Shown one piece after another: positions 1 through 6,699 of a stretch of 10,072 nucleotides of DNA. The stretch is from Chloroflexota bacterium. GTDB taxonomy: Bacteria; Chloroflexota; Anaerolineae; Anaerolineales; UBA4823. The notes beneath the pieces are model-generated. The model saw only the letters and a program-made list of their open reading frames with translations, made no database searches and was not told the origin of the DNA. Within the stretch, counting starts at the first letter, position 1. Every line of letters starts with the position of its first letter. Position numbers and translations under genes: made by a program. Location of the stretch: positions 1-10,072 of the forward strand of contig JAAZNS010000483.1 in NCBI GenBank assembly GCA_012798185.1, written 5' to 3'.

Positions 1-1
1 C

Positions 2-358
2 AAAGATGCCAATGCTGAAATTCAAGATGCTGCCTGGACTTTTGTTAAATTTATGACCTCTAAGGAGAGTTCGATTTATTTATCCACACATACCGGTTAT
101 TTGCCGATATATACTGAAGCGTTCGAATGGCCAGAGTTGGCATCTTATATAAAAGAACATCCTAACCGGGGCGCAGCCATCGAAGGGCTCGACAACGCGG
201 TTGCCATTCCCGAGTTTCCAGCCCTGGGCACCAGCGACGCTTCGCTGCGCAAGGCAGTACAAGCAGTGGAATTGGGCAGCGCCACACCGCAGGATGCTTT
301 AAATGAAGCCAAAAGGACGGTGGATGCCACGATCAAGGAGCAAGGGGCAAATCAGTGA
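2..358 (+). CDS. ABC transporter extracellular solute-binding protein, family 1 (C-terminal fragment)
   Basis: Partial gene. The reading frame is open from the left edge (frame 2) and ends at TGA 356-358, leaving about 118 residues. A Met lies at 53, but the frame upstream of it also reads as protein (KDANAEIQDAAWTFVKFMTS), so the true start is outside the window. The segment carries the usual C-terminal signature of sugar-type binding proteins: a W-x-F-x-K-F-M-T-S helix, then a short helix and a TGYLP motif, which in this family lies near the ligand-closing hinge. The tail ending in DATIKEQ is also typical. The protein would be a lipoprotein or periplasmic receptor that captures a solute and delivers it to a membrane permease. 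The ligand cannot be told from this fragment; the wider family binds sugars and glycerol phosphates. Its last codons overlap the fhcB start (GTGA), so it is probably co-transcribed with the C1 genes downstream. Confidence 0.85.
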   Translation, partial: KDANAEIQDAAWTFVKFMTSKESSIYLSTHTGYLPIYTEAFEWPELASYIKEHPNRGAAIEGLDNAVAIPEFPALGTSDASLRKAVQAVELGSATPQDALNEAKRTVDATIKEQGANQ

Positions 359-1584
359 GTGAACACTGTTTAAAGTCTGTGGCGTGTGCTTTTTGCAGCT
401 GCCACTGTACAGACATTGACATAGTAATACAGGACGGGAAGGTAACTAGAATATATCCGCCTTGCCCGGTGGCTGAAAAAGGGTTTCGAGTAGAGACGGA
501 CGATCCTCCGTCCCATGGCAGCGGCGGCGCGTATGCCTCAAATGCAGCCTGCATCGAGGAAATTTATAGAAGGCTGCGCGCCGCCAGATTGCCGCTGATA
601 TGGATTGGGAGTGGGATATCCTATGAAAACCAGCGCAGTGCAGTGAAACTGGCTAAAACGCTGTGTGCCTGCGTAGATACGCCCGCTTCAAAAAATGCTT
701 TTGGCATCACCCGGGCGTATGCAGAAAGCGGCATGCATTGGCTGTCTCTTGGCGGATTGCAGGAGAAGGTGGATACACTGGTATTTTGGGGGTGCGATCT
801 GGCTAGGAAATATCCCCGGTTTTGGGAAAGGTTTGTAAAGAATGGCAGGGTACAAAGACTTGTAAATGTCAATAGTCTTTTGCCTGCTGCTGATAATGAA
901 GTTGTGTTAAACCTGCCCATTAACCCGCAGCTATGCCTGGAAATATTGACCCAGCTGCGCTTGATGAATAAGAATCAGGCCGTAGCAGCTTCGCCATTGC
1001 TGCATGCCTTATTTACAGCCATCCATGCTTCAAGGTATGGATGTTTCATCTTCGATCCAACTCAAAAGGCATGTCATCCTGTGACATTACGGCAGGCTTT
1101 TCAACTAATCCAGGAAATGAATGACACACGTGAAGAGCGTTGGTTTGGATTGTTGCTGGAGCGGGGAGTTAACGCCACCGGTGCCTCAACCGCATTATTG
1201 CTTGAAACAGGCTATCCGGGTGCGGTACGATTTGTTGAAAATTCTGCCAGGTTTTCCAGCCTGGAATGGTCGGCGGAATATTTAATTGATAATGAGGAGA
1301 CCGATCTGGTGGTTCAGGTAGGACAGGTGGATTCTCAAATCCAGGATAAATTGATTGGAAAAATCGAGCAAAACCCTCAAAAGATGGGTTACATTGTACT
1401 GGATTCGAATCCCCCGGTGTCTGCGCAGGCTGCCTGGCTTCCGGTAAAACCGTTTGGCTTGAACAGCGGAGGAACTGCCTTGCGTATGGATGGCTTGCCC
1501 ATTCCCATACGACCGGTTTTCGACAGCCCCGGATGGGAATTGACCGAGGCACTTGAACGCCTGGCAGGGGAGGTTTCATTATGA
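355..1584 (+). CDS. fhcB: Formyltransferase/hydrolase complex subunit B (FwdB/FmdB homologue)
   Basis: 409 residues, GTG start, with AAGGGG at 342-347 seven bases upstream and a 4-base overlap with the preceding stop. It matches the FwdB/FmdB fold. There is an N-terminal C-x2-C-x3-C set (C11, C14, C18, with an extra C16) and C37, which lines up with the fourth cluster Cys of FwdB. A conserved WGCDLARKYPRF stretch lies near residue 150 and GGTALRMDGLPI near the C-terminus. The archaeal metal-ligand position (S-V-C/U-H-G-P) reads S112-K-N114-A-F-G here, so the Cys or Sec that binds Mo/W is missing. In bacteria FhcB is a structural part of a complex that hydrolyses formyl-methylofuran to formate without redox chemistry, and loss of the ligand fits this. 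Retention of all four cluster cysteines is odd, because bacterial FhcB is usually described as lacking the metal-cofactor sites. It heads the cluster B-A-D-C. Confidence 0.88.
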   Translation: MSEHCLKSVACAFCSCHCTDIDIVIQDGKVTRIYPPCPVAEKGFRVETDDPPSHGSGGAYASNAACIEEIYRRLRAARLPLIWIGSGISYENQRSAVKLAKTLCACVDTPASKNAFGITRAYAESGMHWLSLGGLQEKVDTLVFWGCDLARKYPRFWERFVKNGRVQRLVNVNSLLPAADNEVVLNLPINPQLCLEILTQLRLMNKNQAVAASPLLHALFTAIHASRYGCFIFDPTQKACHPVTLRQAFQLIQEMNDTREERWFGLLLERGVNATGASTALLLETGYPGAVRFVENSARFSSLEWSAEYLIDNEETDLVVQVGQVDSQIQDKLIGKIEQNPQKMGYIVLDSNPPVSAQAAWLPVKPFGLNSGGTALRMDGLPIPIRPVFDSPGWELTEALERLAGEVSL

Positions 1585-3176
1585 TTTGCCTGAGCGGCGT
1601 AAAAATCATTGATCCGGCTAATCATATCGACGGCGATATTGGCGATTTATGGATTGAGGGAGATCGAATCGTCGCGGCTCCACCGGCACAGGATGGCGCC
1701 GAGATGATCGATGCGAGAGGCTGGATTGCTGCGCCCGGCGGTATTGAAATTCACAGTCATATCGCTGGTGCGCAAATGGCAATGGCACGTAAGTTTGCCG
1801 TGCGGGAAGATAGAATGGATGCCGGATTATTGCTGCCGCCCGCCCAGATCGCCCAGGCATATTTAAAGATGGGCTATACCACGGTCTTCGATGCTGCTAT
1901 GTCGCCGATGTTGAGCAGGCTGACGCAAGATGACCTCAAAGCAATGCGAGGGCTGGATTGCGGTGCGTATACCCTGGTAAGTGAACAGATTTGCGTGGTC
2001 GATGCGATTAAAAAGCAGGACGACCAGGCGTTAAAGTCAGCGTTAGCCTGGCTGCTGACACGTTCGGGAGGTTATGCCCTCAAGCTGGTAAACCCTGGTG
2101 TGGGATTAGCATGGTGGATGGGAAAATTATTATCAAGCTTGGATGATGCCCTGGATGGTGATAGGCTCACGCAGCGGAGAATCATATTAGCCATTGCACA
2201 AGCTGCAAAAGAATTGAGCTTACCTCATCCCATCCATCTTCATGCCGGCAACTTGGGTCGACCTGGCAGCTGGCAGTCGTTTTGCGAAACGGTGCTGGCT
2301 CTGGAAGGATTGCCTGCACACCTATGCCATATTCAGTTTTATTGTTATGGCAAAGATGATAGAGGGCGTTCCTGTTCGGCTGCTGAACAAGTGGTGGAAA
2401 CCATCGCTATGCGGGATAATTTGACTTTCGATGTGGGGCAGATCGTCTTTGGACCAGCGATGGCGTTAACTTGTGATTTGCAGCTGGTCGAATGGCTGCA
2501 CCGTGTGGGGAGCGGTAAATGGACCTGCCGCCTGCTGGAGGGCGAAGGCGGTATGGGGCTGCTGCCTCTGGAATATAAAATCAAAGATCCTTCCAGCGCT
2601 GTGCAATGGGCGACCGGGTTGGAGTTATTGCTCCGTTTTCCCGATCCAACACGCCTCTTCTTATCGACCGACTATCCCAATGGCGGACCGTTCATTGCTT
2701 ATCCGCGTATCATTTCCTGGCTGATGGATGGGGAGGCGCGTCAAAAAATGTTGGCGCAGGTGCATCCTTCTGCCAAATTGCGCACCAGCCTGGCGGATAT
2801 CGACCGACAATACACCTTAACCGAGGTGGTGCAAATGACAAGCGCTGGTCCTGCCCGTGCATTGGGGCTGCAAGACCGGGGGCATTTGGGGGCAGGAGCA
2901 CTGGCAGATATCCGCTGTTATCAACCCCAATCGGATATTGAAAACATGTTTGCCAACCCGATTTTAGTGATAAAACGTGGGCAGGTAGTGTTGCGAGACG
3001 GGCAATTAAAGTTGCCTTCCAGTGGCAACCACCTTTCAGTTGAGCCCGATTGGGATAAAGACCGTGAAGTAATTTTTAAAGAACAACTTCAGACAAACAC
3101 CACGATTGATCCGCGTTACTTGGGCTGGCTTGAGCGTGGATTTCATGAAAACCGGGAGGTTATCCCATGCAGATAA
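1581..3176 (+). CDS. fhcA: Formyltransferase/hydrolase complex subunit A (formyl-methylofuran hydrolase, FwdA-like amidohydrolase)
   Basis: 531 residues in the amidohydrolase superfamily. The start at 1581 follows GGGGAGG (1567-1573) and overlaps the fhcB stop as ATGA. Catalytic features of FwdA/FhcA are visible: the H-x-H metal pair H58/H60 in GGIEIHSHIAG, K168 in YALKLVNPG as the expected carboxylated lysine bridging two zincs, further His ligands in HPIHLHAGNLG (H216, H219, H221) and AHLCHIQFYCYG, and the catalytic Asp D364 in STDYPNGGPF. All expected ligands seem present, so the enzyme should be active. It hydrolyses the formyl group of formyl-methylofuran to formate, in the cytoplasm, inside the FhcABCD complex. 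Residue roles are from knowledge of the family; the positions are counted here. The length is near that usual for FwdA/FhcA. A simple dihydroorotase or hydantoinase is excluded by the neighbours and the FwdA-type motifs. Confidence 0.93.
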   Translation: MICLSGVKIIDPANHIDGDIGDLWIEGDRIVAAPPAQDGAEMIDARGWIAAPGGIEIHSHIAGAQMAMARKFAVREDRMDAGLLLPPAQIAQAYLKMGYTTVFDAAMSPMLSRLTQDDLKAMRGLDCGAYTLVSEQICVVDAIKKQDDQALKSALAWLLTRSGGYALKLVNPGVGLAWWMGKLLSSLDDALDGDRLTQRRIILAIAQAAKELSLPHPIHLHAGNLGRPGSWQSFCETVLALEGLPAHLCHIQFYCYGKDDRGRSCSAAEQVVETIAMRDNLTFDVGQIVFGPAMALTCDLQLVEWLHRVGSGKWTCRLLEGEGGMGLLPLEYKIKDPSSAVQWATGLELLLRFPDPTRLFLSTDYPNGGPFIAYPRIISWLMDGEARQKMLAQVHPSAKLRTSLADIDRQYTLTEVVQMTSAGPARALGLQDRGHLGAGALADIRCYQPQSDIENMFANPILVIKRGQVVLRDGQLKLPSSGNHLSVEPDWDKDREVIFKEQLQTNTTIDPRYLGWLERGFHENREVIPCR

Positions 3177-4063
3177 ATGGGGTGAATATCGAAGATACAT
3201 TTGCCGAAGCCTTCCCGATGTGGATGACGCGCCTGATCATCACTGCCGATTCTTTGCATTGGGCGCAGGTAGCTGGGAATTACACCGCCGGACTAGCCAT
3301 CTCGGTTGTGGGGTGCAGTTGCGAAGCTGGAATCGATACGATATTGCAGGAAACCGATACCCCGGATGGACGACCTGGTGTTGCTGTTTTGATTTTTGCC
3401 TTTACCCATGAGGCGCTGGAAAAAACACTGCTCACCCGAATTGGGCAGGCGGTGTTGACCACACCGACTACTGCCTGTTACAACGGTCTCGAAAGTGCTG
3501 ATAGGGTTAAAACCGGCGCCAAAGTGCGGTATTTTGGTGACGGCTATCAAGCCAGTAAAATAATCGGCAGCAGGCGATTCTGGCGTATTCCTACTGCAGA
3601 TGGCGAATTTGTGGTAGAAGAAGCGTTTGGTGTGGCTAAGGGGGTGGGCGGTGGAAATTTCTTAATCTTAGGAGAAAACCGTCTGGCAGCGCTAAAAGCT
3701 GCTGAAGCTGCCGCAGCTGCTATTGGTACTGCTCCGGGTGTGATTGCCCCGTTTCCGGGAGGAATTTGCCGCTCTCCCAGCAGACCAGGCTCGCGGTATA
3801 AGAACTTGCGCGCTTCTACCAATGCGGCGTTTTGTCCCACCATCCGCACCCGCTTGGAAAGCAAACTGCCCGAGAATGTCCAGGCAGCTTATGAAATCGT
3901 ATTGGACGGCGTCTCAGAACAGGCGGTTGATAACGGCATGCGCCTTGGAATACTAGCTGCTTGTCTGCCGGGTGTCATCAAAATTACTGCCGGAAATTAC
4001 GGCGGCAAGCTGGGTCCGTATCATTTTCATCTGCACCAGATATTAAAGGGGGAAACGGCATGA
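3167..4063 (+). CDS. fhcD: Formylmethanofuran:tetrahydromethanopterin formyltransferase (FhcD/Ftr)
   Basis: 298 residues, the normal length for Ftr. The start is preceded by GGGAGG (3154-3159) with seven-base spacing and overlaps fhcA by 10 bases. Family signatures appear in order: INGVNIEDTFAEAFPMW at the N-terminus, SVVGCSCEAGIDT near residue 50, ETDTPDGRPGV near residue 65, RIGQAVLTTPTTACYNG near residue 95, RYFGDGYQ, RFWRIPTADGEF and GGGNFLILGEN in the middle, and NYGGKLGPYHFHLH at the C-terminus. It moves the formyl group between N5 of tetrahydromethanopterin and the amine of methanofuran/methylofuran. In bacteria it is built into the FhcABCD complex, feeding formyl-methylofuran to FhcA. 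The same protein is called ffsA or ftr elsewhere. No truncation or missing block is apparent. Confidence 0.95.
   Translation: MQINGVNIEDTFAEAFPMWMTRLIITADSLHWAQVAGNYTAGLAISVVGCSCEAGIDTILQETDTPDGRPGVAVLIFAFTHEALEKTLLTRIGQAVLTTPTTACYNGLESADRVKTGAKVRYFGDGYQASKIIGSRRFWRIPTADGEFVVEEAFGVAKGVGGGNFLILGENRLAALKAAEAAAAAIGTAPGVIAPFPGGICRSPSRPGSRYKNLRASTNAAFCPTIRTRLESKLPENVQAAYEIVLDGVSEQAVDNGMRLGILAACLPGVIKITAGNYGGKLGPYHFHLHQILKGETA
4045..4062 (+). promoter_or_regulatory. Ribosome binding site deciding the fhcC start
   Basis: AAAGGGGGA at 4045-4053 lies six bases before ATG 4060-4062, which overlaps the fhcD stop as ATGA. The frame can be extended upstream to a TTG at 3961, but that would run about 100 bases through conserved fhcD sequence and add 33 residues with no resemblance to FwdC. 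The ATG is therefore the start. Confidence 0.8.
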
Positions 4064-4875
4064 AAGTAATTCTTGAATTTCATCTGGATAATCATTTACC
4101 CCTGGATGCAGCATCGTTATTGCCTGATCGCATATTGGCGAGTTCTAAACCTGAGCTGGCTCGGACGCAGGTGAATTACGGAAATGAGACATATTGCCTT
4201 GGCGAACTTTGCAGGATAACCATTGAAGATCGTGGTCCGCACGCCTTGATTTTTACGGGCGATACACAGAACTTACACCGCGCTGGCTTTGGGTTGACAG
4301 TCGGAAGGCTGGAAATCCATGGATCGGTTGGTTCTTTAGCTGGGGCGGAGATGACCGGAGGAGAGTTGGAAATTAACGGCGACGCCGGCGACGGGTTAGG
4401 TGTGGCAATGCGTGCAGGTTTGATTCGAGTCAAAGGAAATGCCGGAGACCGCACTGGCGGCGCATATATTGGCGCTGAACGCGGCATGACAGGCGGTATG
4501 ATTTTGGTAGAGGGCAATGCCGGCAATGAAACCGGCGAAAAAATGCGGCGCGGTTTGGTAGCGGTTGCCGGATCGGCAGGTGAACTGGCTGGTTTAGATA
4601 TGCTCGCTGGCACCCTGCTGGTGGGCAAACGGCTGGGTAAATTAGCTGGATTGGGGATGAAGCGGGGCAGCCTGGTGGCGGATTCTTGTCCAACATTATT
4701 ACCTTGTTTTTCCCAGGCATGCTGCATGGATTGGGTCTGGCTGCGTCTTTTGTTTTATGAATTGAGAAGTAAAAATTTCCCTGTACCAGAAGATTGGTTG
4801 AACAGTCCATTTACACGATGTACCGGTGATCATACCGAATTGGGAAGAGGAGAAATAATTCTTCATGAATTGTAA
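4060..4875 (+). CDS. fhcC: Formyltransferase/hydrolase complex subunit C (FwdC/FhcC, glutamate-synthase-like beta-helix)
   Basis: 271 residues from ATG 4060. From about residue 88 to 205 it is a run of beta-helix turns of the pattern G-x2-G-x3-(x)-G: GSVGSLAGAEMTGG, GDAGDGLGVAMRAG, GNAGDRTGGAYIG, GNAGNETGEKMRRG, GSAGELAGLDMLAG and then one more. This is the hallmark of FwdC and the C-terminal domain of glutamate synthase. The C-terminus (TGDHTELGRGEIILHE) also fits FhcC. The subunit is structural and holds the A/B and D parts together; no catalytic residues are expected. The C-terminal third has five cysteines (in CPTLLPC, ACC and RCTGD) that are not part of any motif I recognise. It follows fhcD with a 4-base overlap and overlaps mch by 11 bases. 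Confidence 0.92.
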   Translation: MKVILEFHLDNHLPLDAASLLPDRILASSKPELARTQVNYGNETYCLGELCRITIEDRGPHALIFTGDTQNLHRAGFGLTVGRLEIHGSVGSLAGAEMTGGELEINGDAGDGLGVAMRAGLIRVKGNAGDRTGGAYIGAERGMTGGMILVEGNAGNETGEKMRRGLVAVAGSAGELAGLDMLAGTLLVGKRLGKLAGLGMKRGSLVADSCPTLLPCFSQACCMDWVWLRLLFYELRSKNFPVPEDWLNSPFTRCTGDHTELGRGEIILHEL

Positions 4876-5812
4876 AGTTAATGAAACTGCTTGGAAGTTG
4901 TTTCAGAATGTCCTATCTGCTTGCCCTGATTTAGGGTGCTCTGCAGAAAGAATGGATTGCGGAGCATGGCTGATTGATGCAGGCGTGGATGCACCGGGTG
5001 GATTTGACGCCGGATTGAGAATGGCTGAATTAAGCACTGCCGGCATGGCACATCCAGCGATTATCCAAGGCAGTTTAAACGACATACCCTGGCCGGTTGT
5101 AAAAATATATAGTGACCATCCCAACCTGGCGTGTTTTCAAAGCCAGGCGGCTAATTGGCCGCTTCAGCTTGCTGATGGATTTGGGATGGGCTCCGGACCG
5201 GCATGTTTAAAAGGTGCCGCAGATAAAGTGCCCGGATTGGATTTTATCGATGACTCCGATTGTGCTGTGTTGATTTTAGAAGGCAGTGTTCTTCCCAATA
5301 ATGAGGATTGCAAATCGATCGCCGCAGCATGTGAGGTACCCCCCGGGAGGCTGGGTATTATGGCAGCGCCCACTTCGAGCATAGCAGGAGTTGTGCAGAT
5401 TGCTGCCCGCTCGGTTGAGATTGCCATGCATAAGCTGCACCATCTTGGGGTTAACCTGGATTATATCGTCTGCGGGACGGGCGCCTGCCCGATAGCACCC
5501 CCGGGTGGATCGGATATGGAAGCCCTGGGTAGGACTAATGATGCGATGATGTTCTCTGCCCAAGTATGGTTGTGCGCTGATAGCGATGACTCGATGTTTG
5601 AAAATCTGATCGATAGAATACCCGCCTCTGCCAGCCCTGCATATGGCAAACCCTTCCTGGAAACTTTGGAAGCAGCGGGTGGGTTTTATGGTGTCGATCC
5701 GAATATTTTTGCTCCGGCGGAAATTACCCTCGTCAATTTGAAATCTGGACGCATTTTCCACGCCGGGCAACGTGATGAGCCCCGTCTATCGGCTGCTTTA
5801 TGGAATAAATGA
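4865..5812 (+). CDS. mch: Methenyltetrahydromethanopterin cyclohydrolase
   Basis: 315 residues, the usual length for Mch. The ATG at 4865 has AGGAGA (4848-4853) upstream, inside the end of fhcC. Visible signatures: VNETAWKLF at the N-terminus, GGFDAGLRMAEL, SQAANWPL, GMGSGPA, APTSSIAGVVQIAARSVEIAMHKL and ALGRTNDAMMFSAQ. Arg182 and Glu185 in ARSVE sit where, from memory, the catalytic Arg183/Glu186 of the Archaeoglobus enzyme lie, so activity is expected. The enzyme interconverts methenyl-H4MPT and N5-formyl-H4MPT, one step before the Fhc complex. A small deviation is GSGPAC, where most family members have GSGPAR. Its stop overlaps the next gene (ATGA). The placement next to fhcC completes the methenyl-to-formate branch. 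Confidence 0.95.
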   Translation: MNCKVNETAWKLFQNVLSACPDLGCSAERMDCGAWLIDAGVDAPGGFDAGLRMAELSTAGMAHPAIIQGSLNDIPWPVVKIYSDHPNLACFQSQAANWPLQLADGFGMGSGPACLKGAADKVPGLDFIDDSDCAVLILEGSVLPNNEDCKSIAAACEVPPGRLGIMAAPTSSIAGVVQIAARSVEIAMHKLHHLGVNLDYIVCGTGACPIAPPGGSDMEALGRTNDAMMFSAQVWLCADSDDSMFENLIDRIPASASPAYGKPFLETLEAAGGFYGVDPNIFAPAEITLVNLKSGRIFHAGQRDEPRLSAALWNK

Positions 5813-6699
5813 GCAAAAATTCTGTGAAAATTGGCATTTTGGGTGATCCGAATTCCTGGCATAGCCAGAGATTATCTGCGGCTTTTCAAAAGCGGGGCAT
5901 TGAACCAGTTTATTCAAAAATTACCCGGCTTGAAGCACACCTGGGCGCGCAATTAAGGGTCGCGGATGATAAAACCGACTTGAGCGCGTTGGATTTGCTG
6001 TTAGTAAGGGATGTGCCGGGTGGCTCGCTGGAACAGATTATTTACCGCATGGATGTTTTACACCAATTGGAGGATGGCGGCGTGCGGGTGGTCAACCGCC
6101 CCGGCACGATTGAAAAGATGGTGGATAAATACTATACATCTTCGCTGATGGCAAGAGCCGGATTGCGTGTTCCAGAAACGGTTGTCACTGAGAGGATTGG
6201 CGAAGCAATGCAGGCTTTCGAATGGCTGGGCAGGGATGTGGTGATCAAACCGCTCTTCGGCAGCCAGGGCATGGGCATGGTGCGGGTTACTGATGCCGAA
6301 GCAGCAAGGCGCGTATTTACAGCATTGGAATTGGGCAATTTTGTTTTCTACCTGCAGCAATTCATTCCTCATCAAAACCGGGATATCCGTGTCTTTATGA
6401 TTGGCAATGAATGTGCCGCGGCGATGCTGCGCCAGGCTGATAACTGGAAAACAAATGTCGCTCAGGGAGCGACGCCGCTGCCGTTCGAATGCCCTGCTGA
6501 GATTATGCAAATATGCCAGAAGGCTGCCCAAGCACTAAGTGCAGATTACTGCGGTGTCGATTTGCTGCCCGGCGAGGATGGCAGCATTTATCTTTCCGAG
6601 GTGAATAGTATGCCCTCCTGGAAAGGTCTACAAACGGTGACTGAAATCGATATAGCCGACAGGCTGGTATCTCATATGTTGAAGACGGTTGGATGCTGA
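5809..6699 (+). CDS. RimK-type ATP-grasp alpha-L-glutamate ligase, probably cofactor-tailoring (MptN/CofF-like)
   Basis: 296 residues with the full ATP-grasp plan. A Rossmann-like N-domain (KIGILGDPNSWHSQRL) leads to RPGTIEKMVDKYYTSSLMARAG. The ATP-binding lysine and glycine loop are DVVIKPLFGSQGMGM (K147), then LQQFIPHQNRDIRVFMIGNE, and Mg-binding GVDLLP...LSEVNSMPSW (E264, N266). This is typical of RimK/MptN/CofF ligases, which form an amide or peptide bond between a carboxylate and glutamate with ATP. The start overlaps the mch stop as ATGA; the ribosome site is weak (GGA at 5802-5804), suggesting translational coupling. In methanogens MptN adds glutamate to H4MPT and CofF adds it to F420. 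In Methylorubrum, methylofuran carries a long polyglutamate chain. The operon position makes methylofuran or H4MPT the likely substrate, but this is inference. Ribosomal S6 modification is unlikely here. Confidence 0.83.
   Translation: MSKNSVKIGILGDPNSWHSQRLSAAFQKRGIEPVYSKITRLEAHLGAQLRVADDKTDLSALDLLLVRDVPGGSLEQIIYRMDVLHQLEDGGVRVVNRPGTIEKMVDKYYTSSLMARAGLRVPETVVTERIGEAMQAFEWLGRDVVIKPLFGSQGMGMVRVTDAEAARRVFTALELGNFVFYLQQFIPHQNRDIRVFMIGNECAAAMLRQADNWKTNVAQGATPLPFECPAEIMQICQKAAQALSADYCGVDLLPGEDGSIYLSEVNSMPSWKGLQTVTEIDIADRLVSHMLKTVGC

Noticed and set aside
355..1584. Reading fhcB as a true Mo/W formylmethanofuran dehydrogenase subunit
   Set aside because: The metal-ligand Cys/Sec is Asn114 and no FwdD, FwdF or FwdG gene is nearby.
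1169..1609. Minus-strand open frame of 146 codons across the fhcB end
   Set aside because: It lies opposite well-conserved fhcB sequence and its translation shows no recognisable domain.
2606..2941. Alternative + strand frame of 111 codons inside fhcA
   Set aside because: It lies within conserved fhcA coding sequence including the Asp364 motif, with no domain or convincing start signal.
3961..4059. Extension of fhcC to an upstream TTG start
   Set aside because: It would overlap conserved fhcD sequence by 100 bases and adds residues unlike FwdC; ATG 4060 has a strong ribosome site.
4176..4727. Long open frame on the minus strand (183 codons)
   Set aside because: It is the shadow of the glycine-rich repeats of fhcC, has low-complexity Pro/Ser/Ala composition, and resembles no protein family I know.
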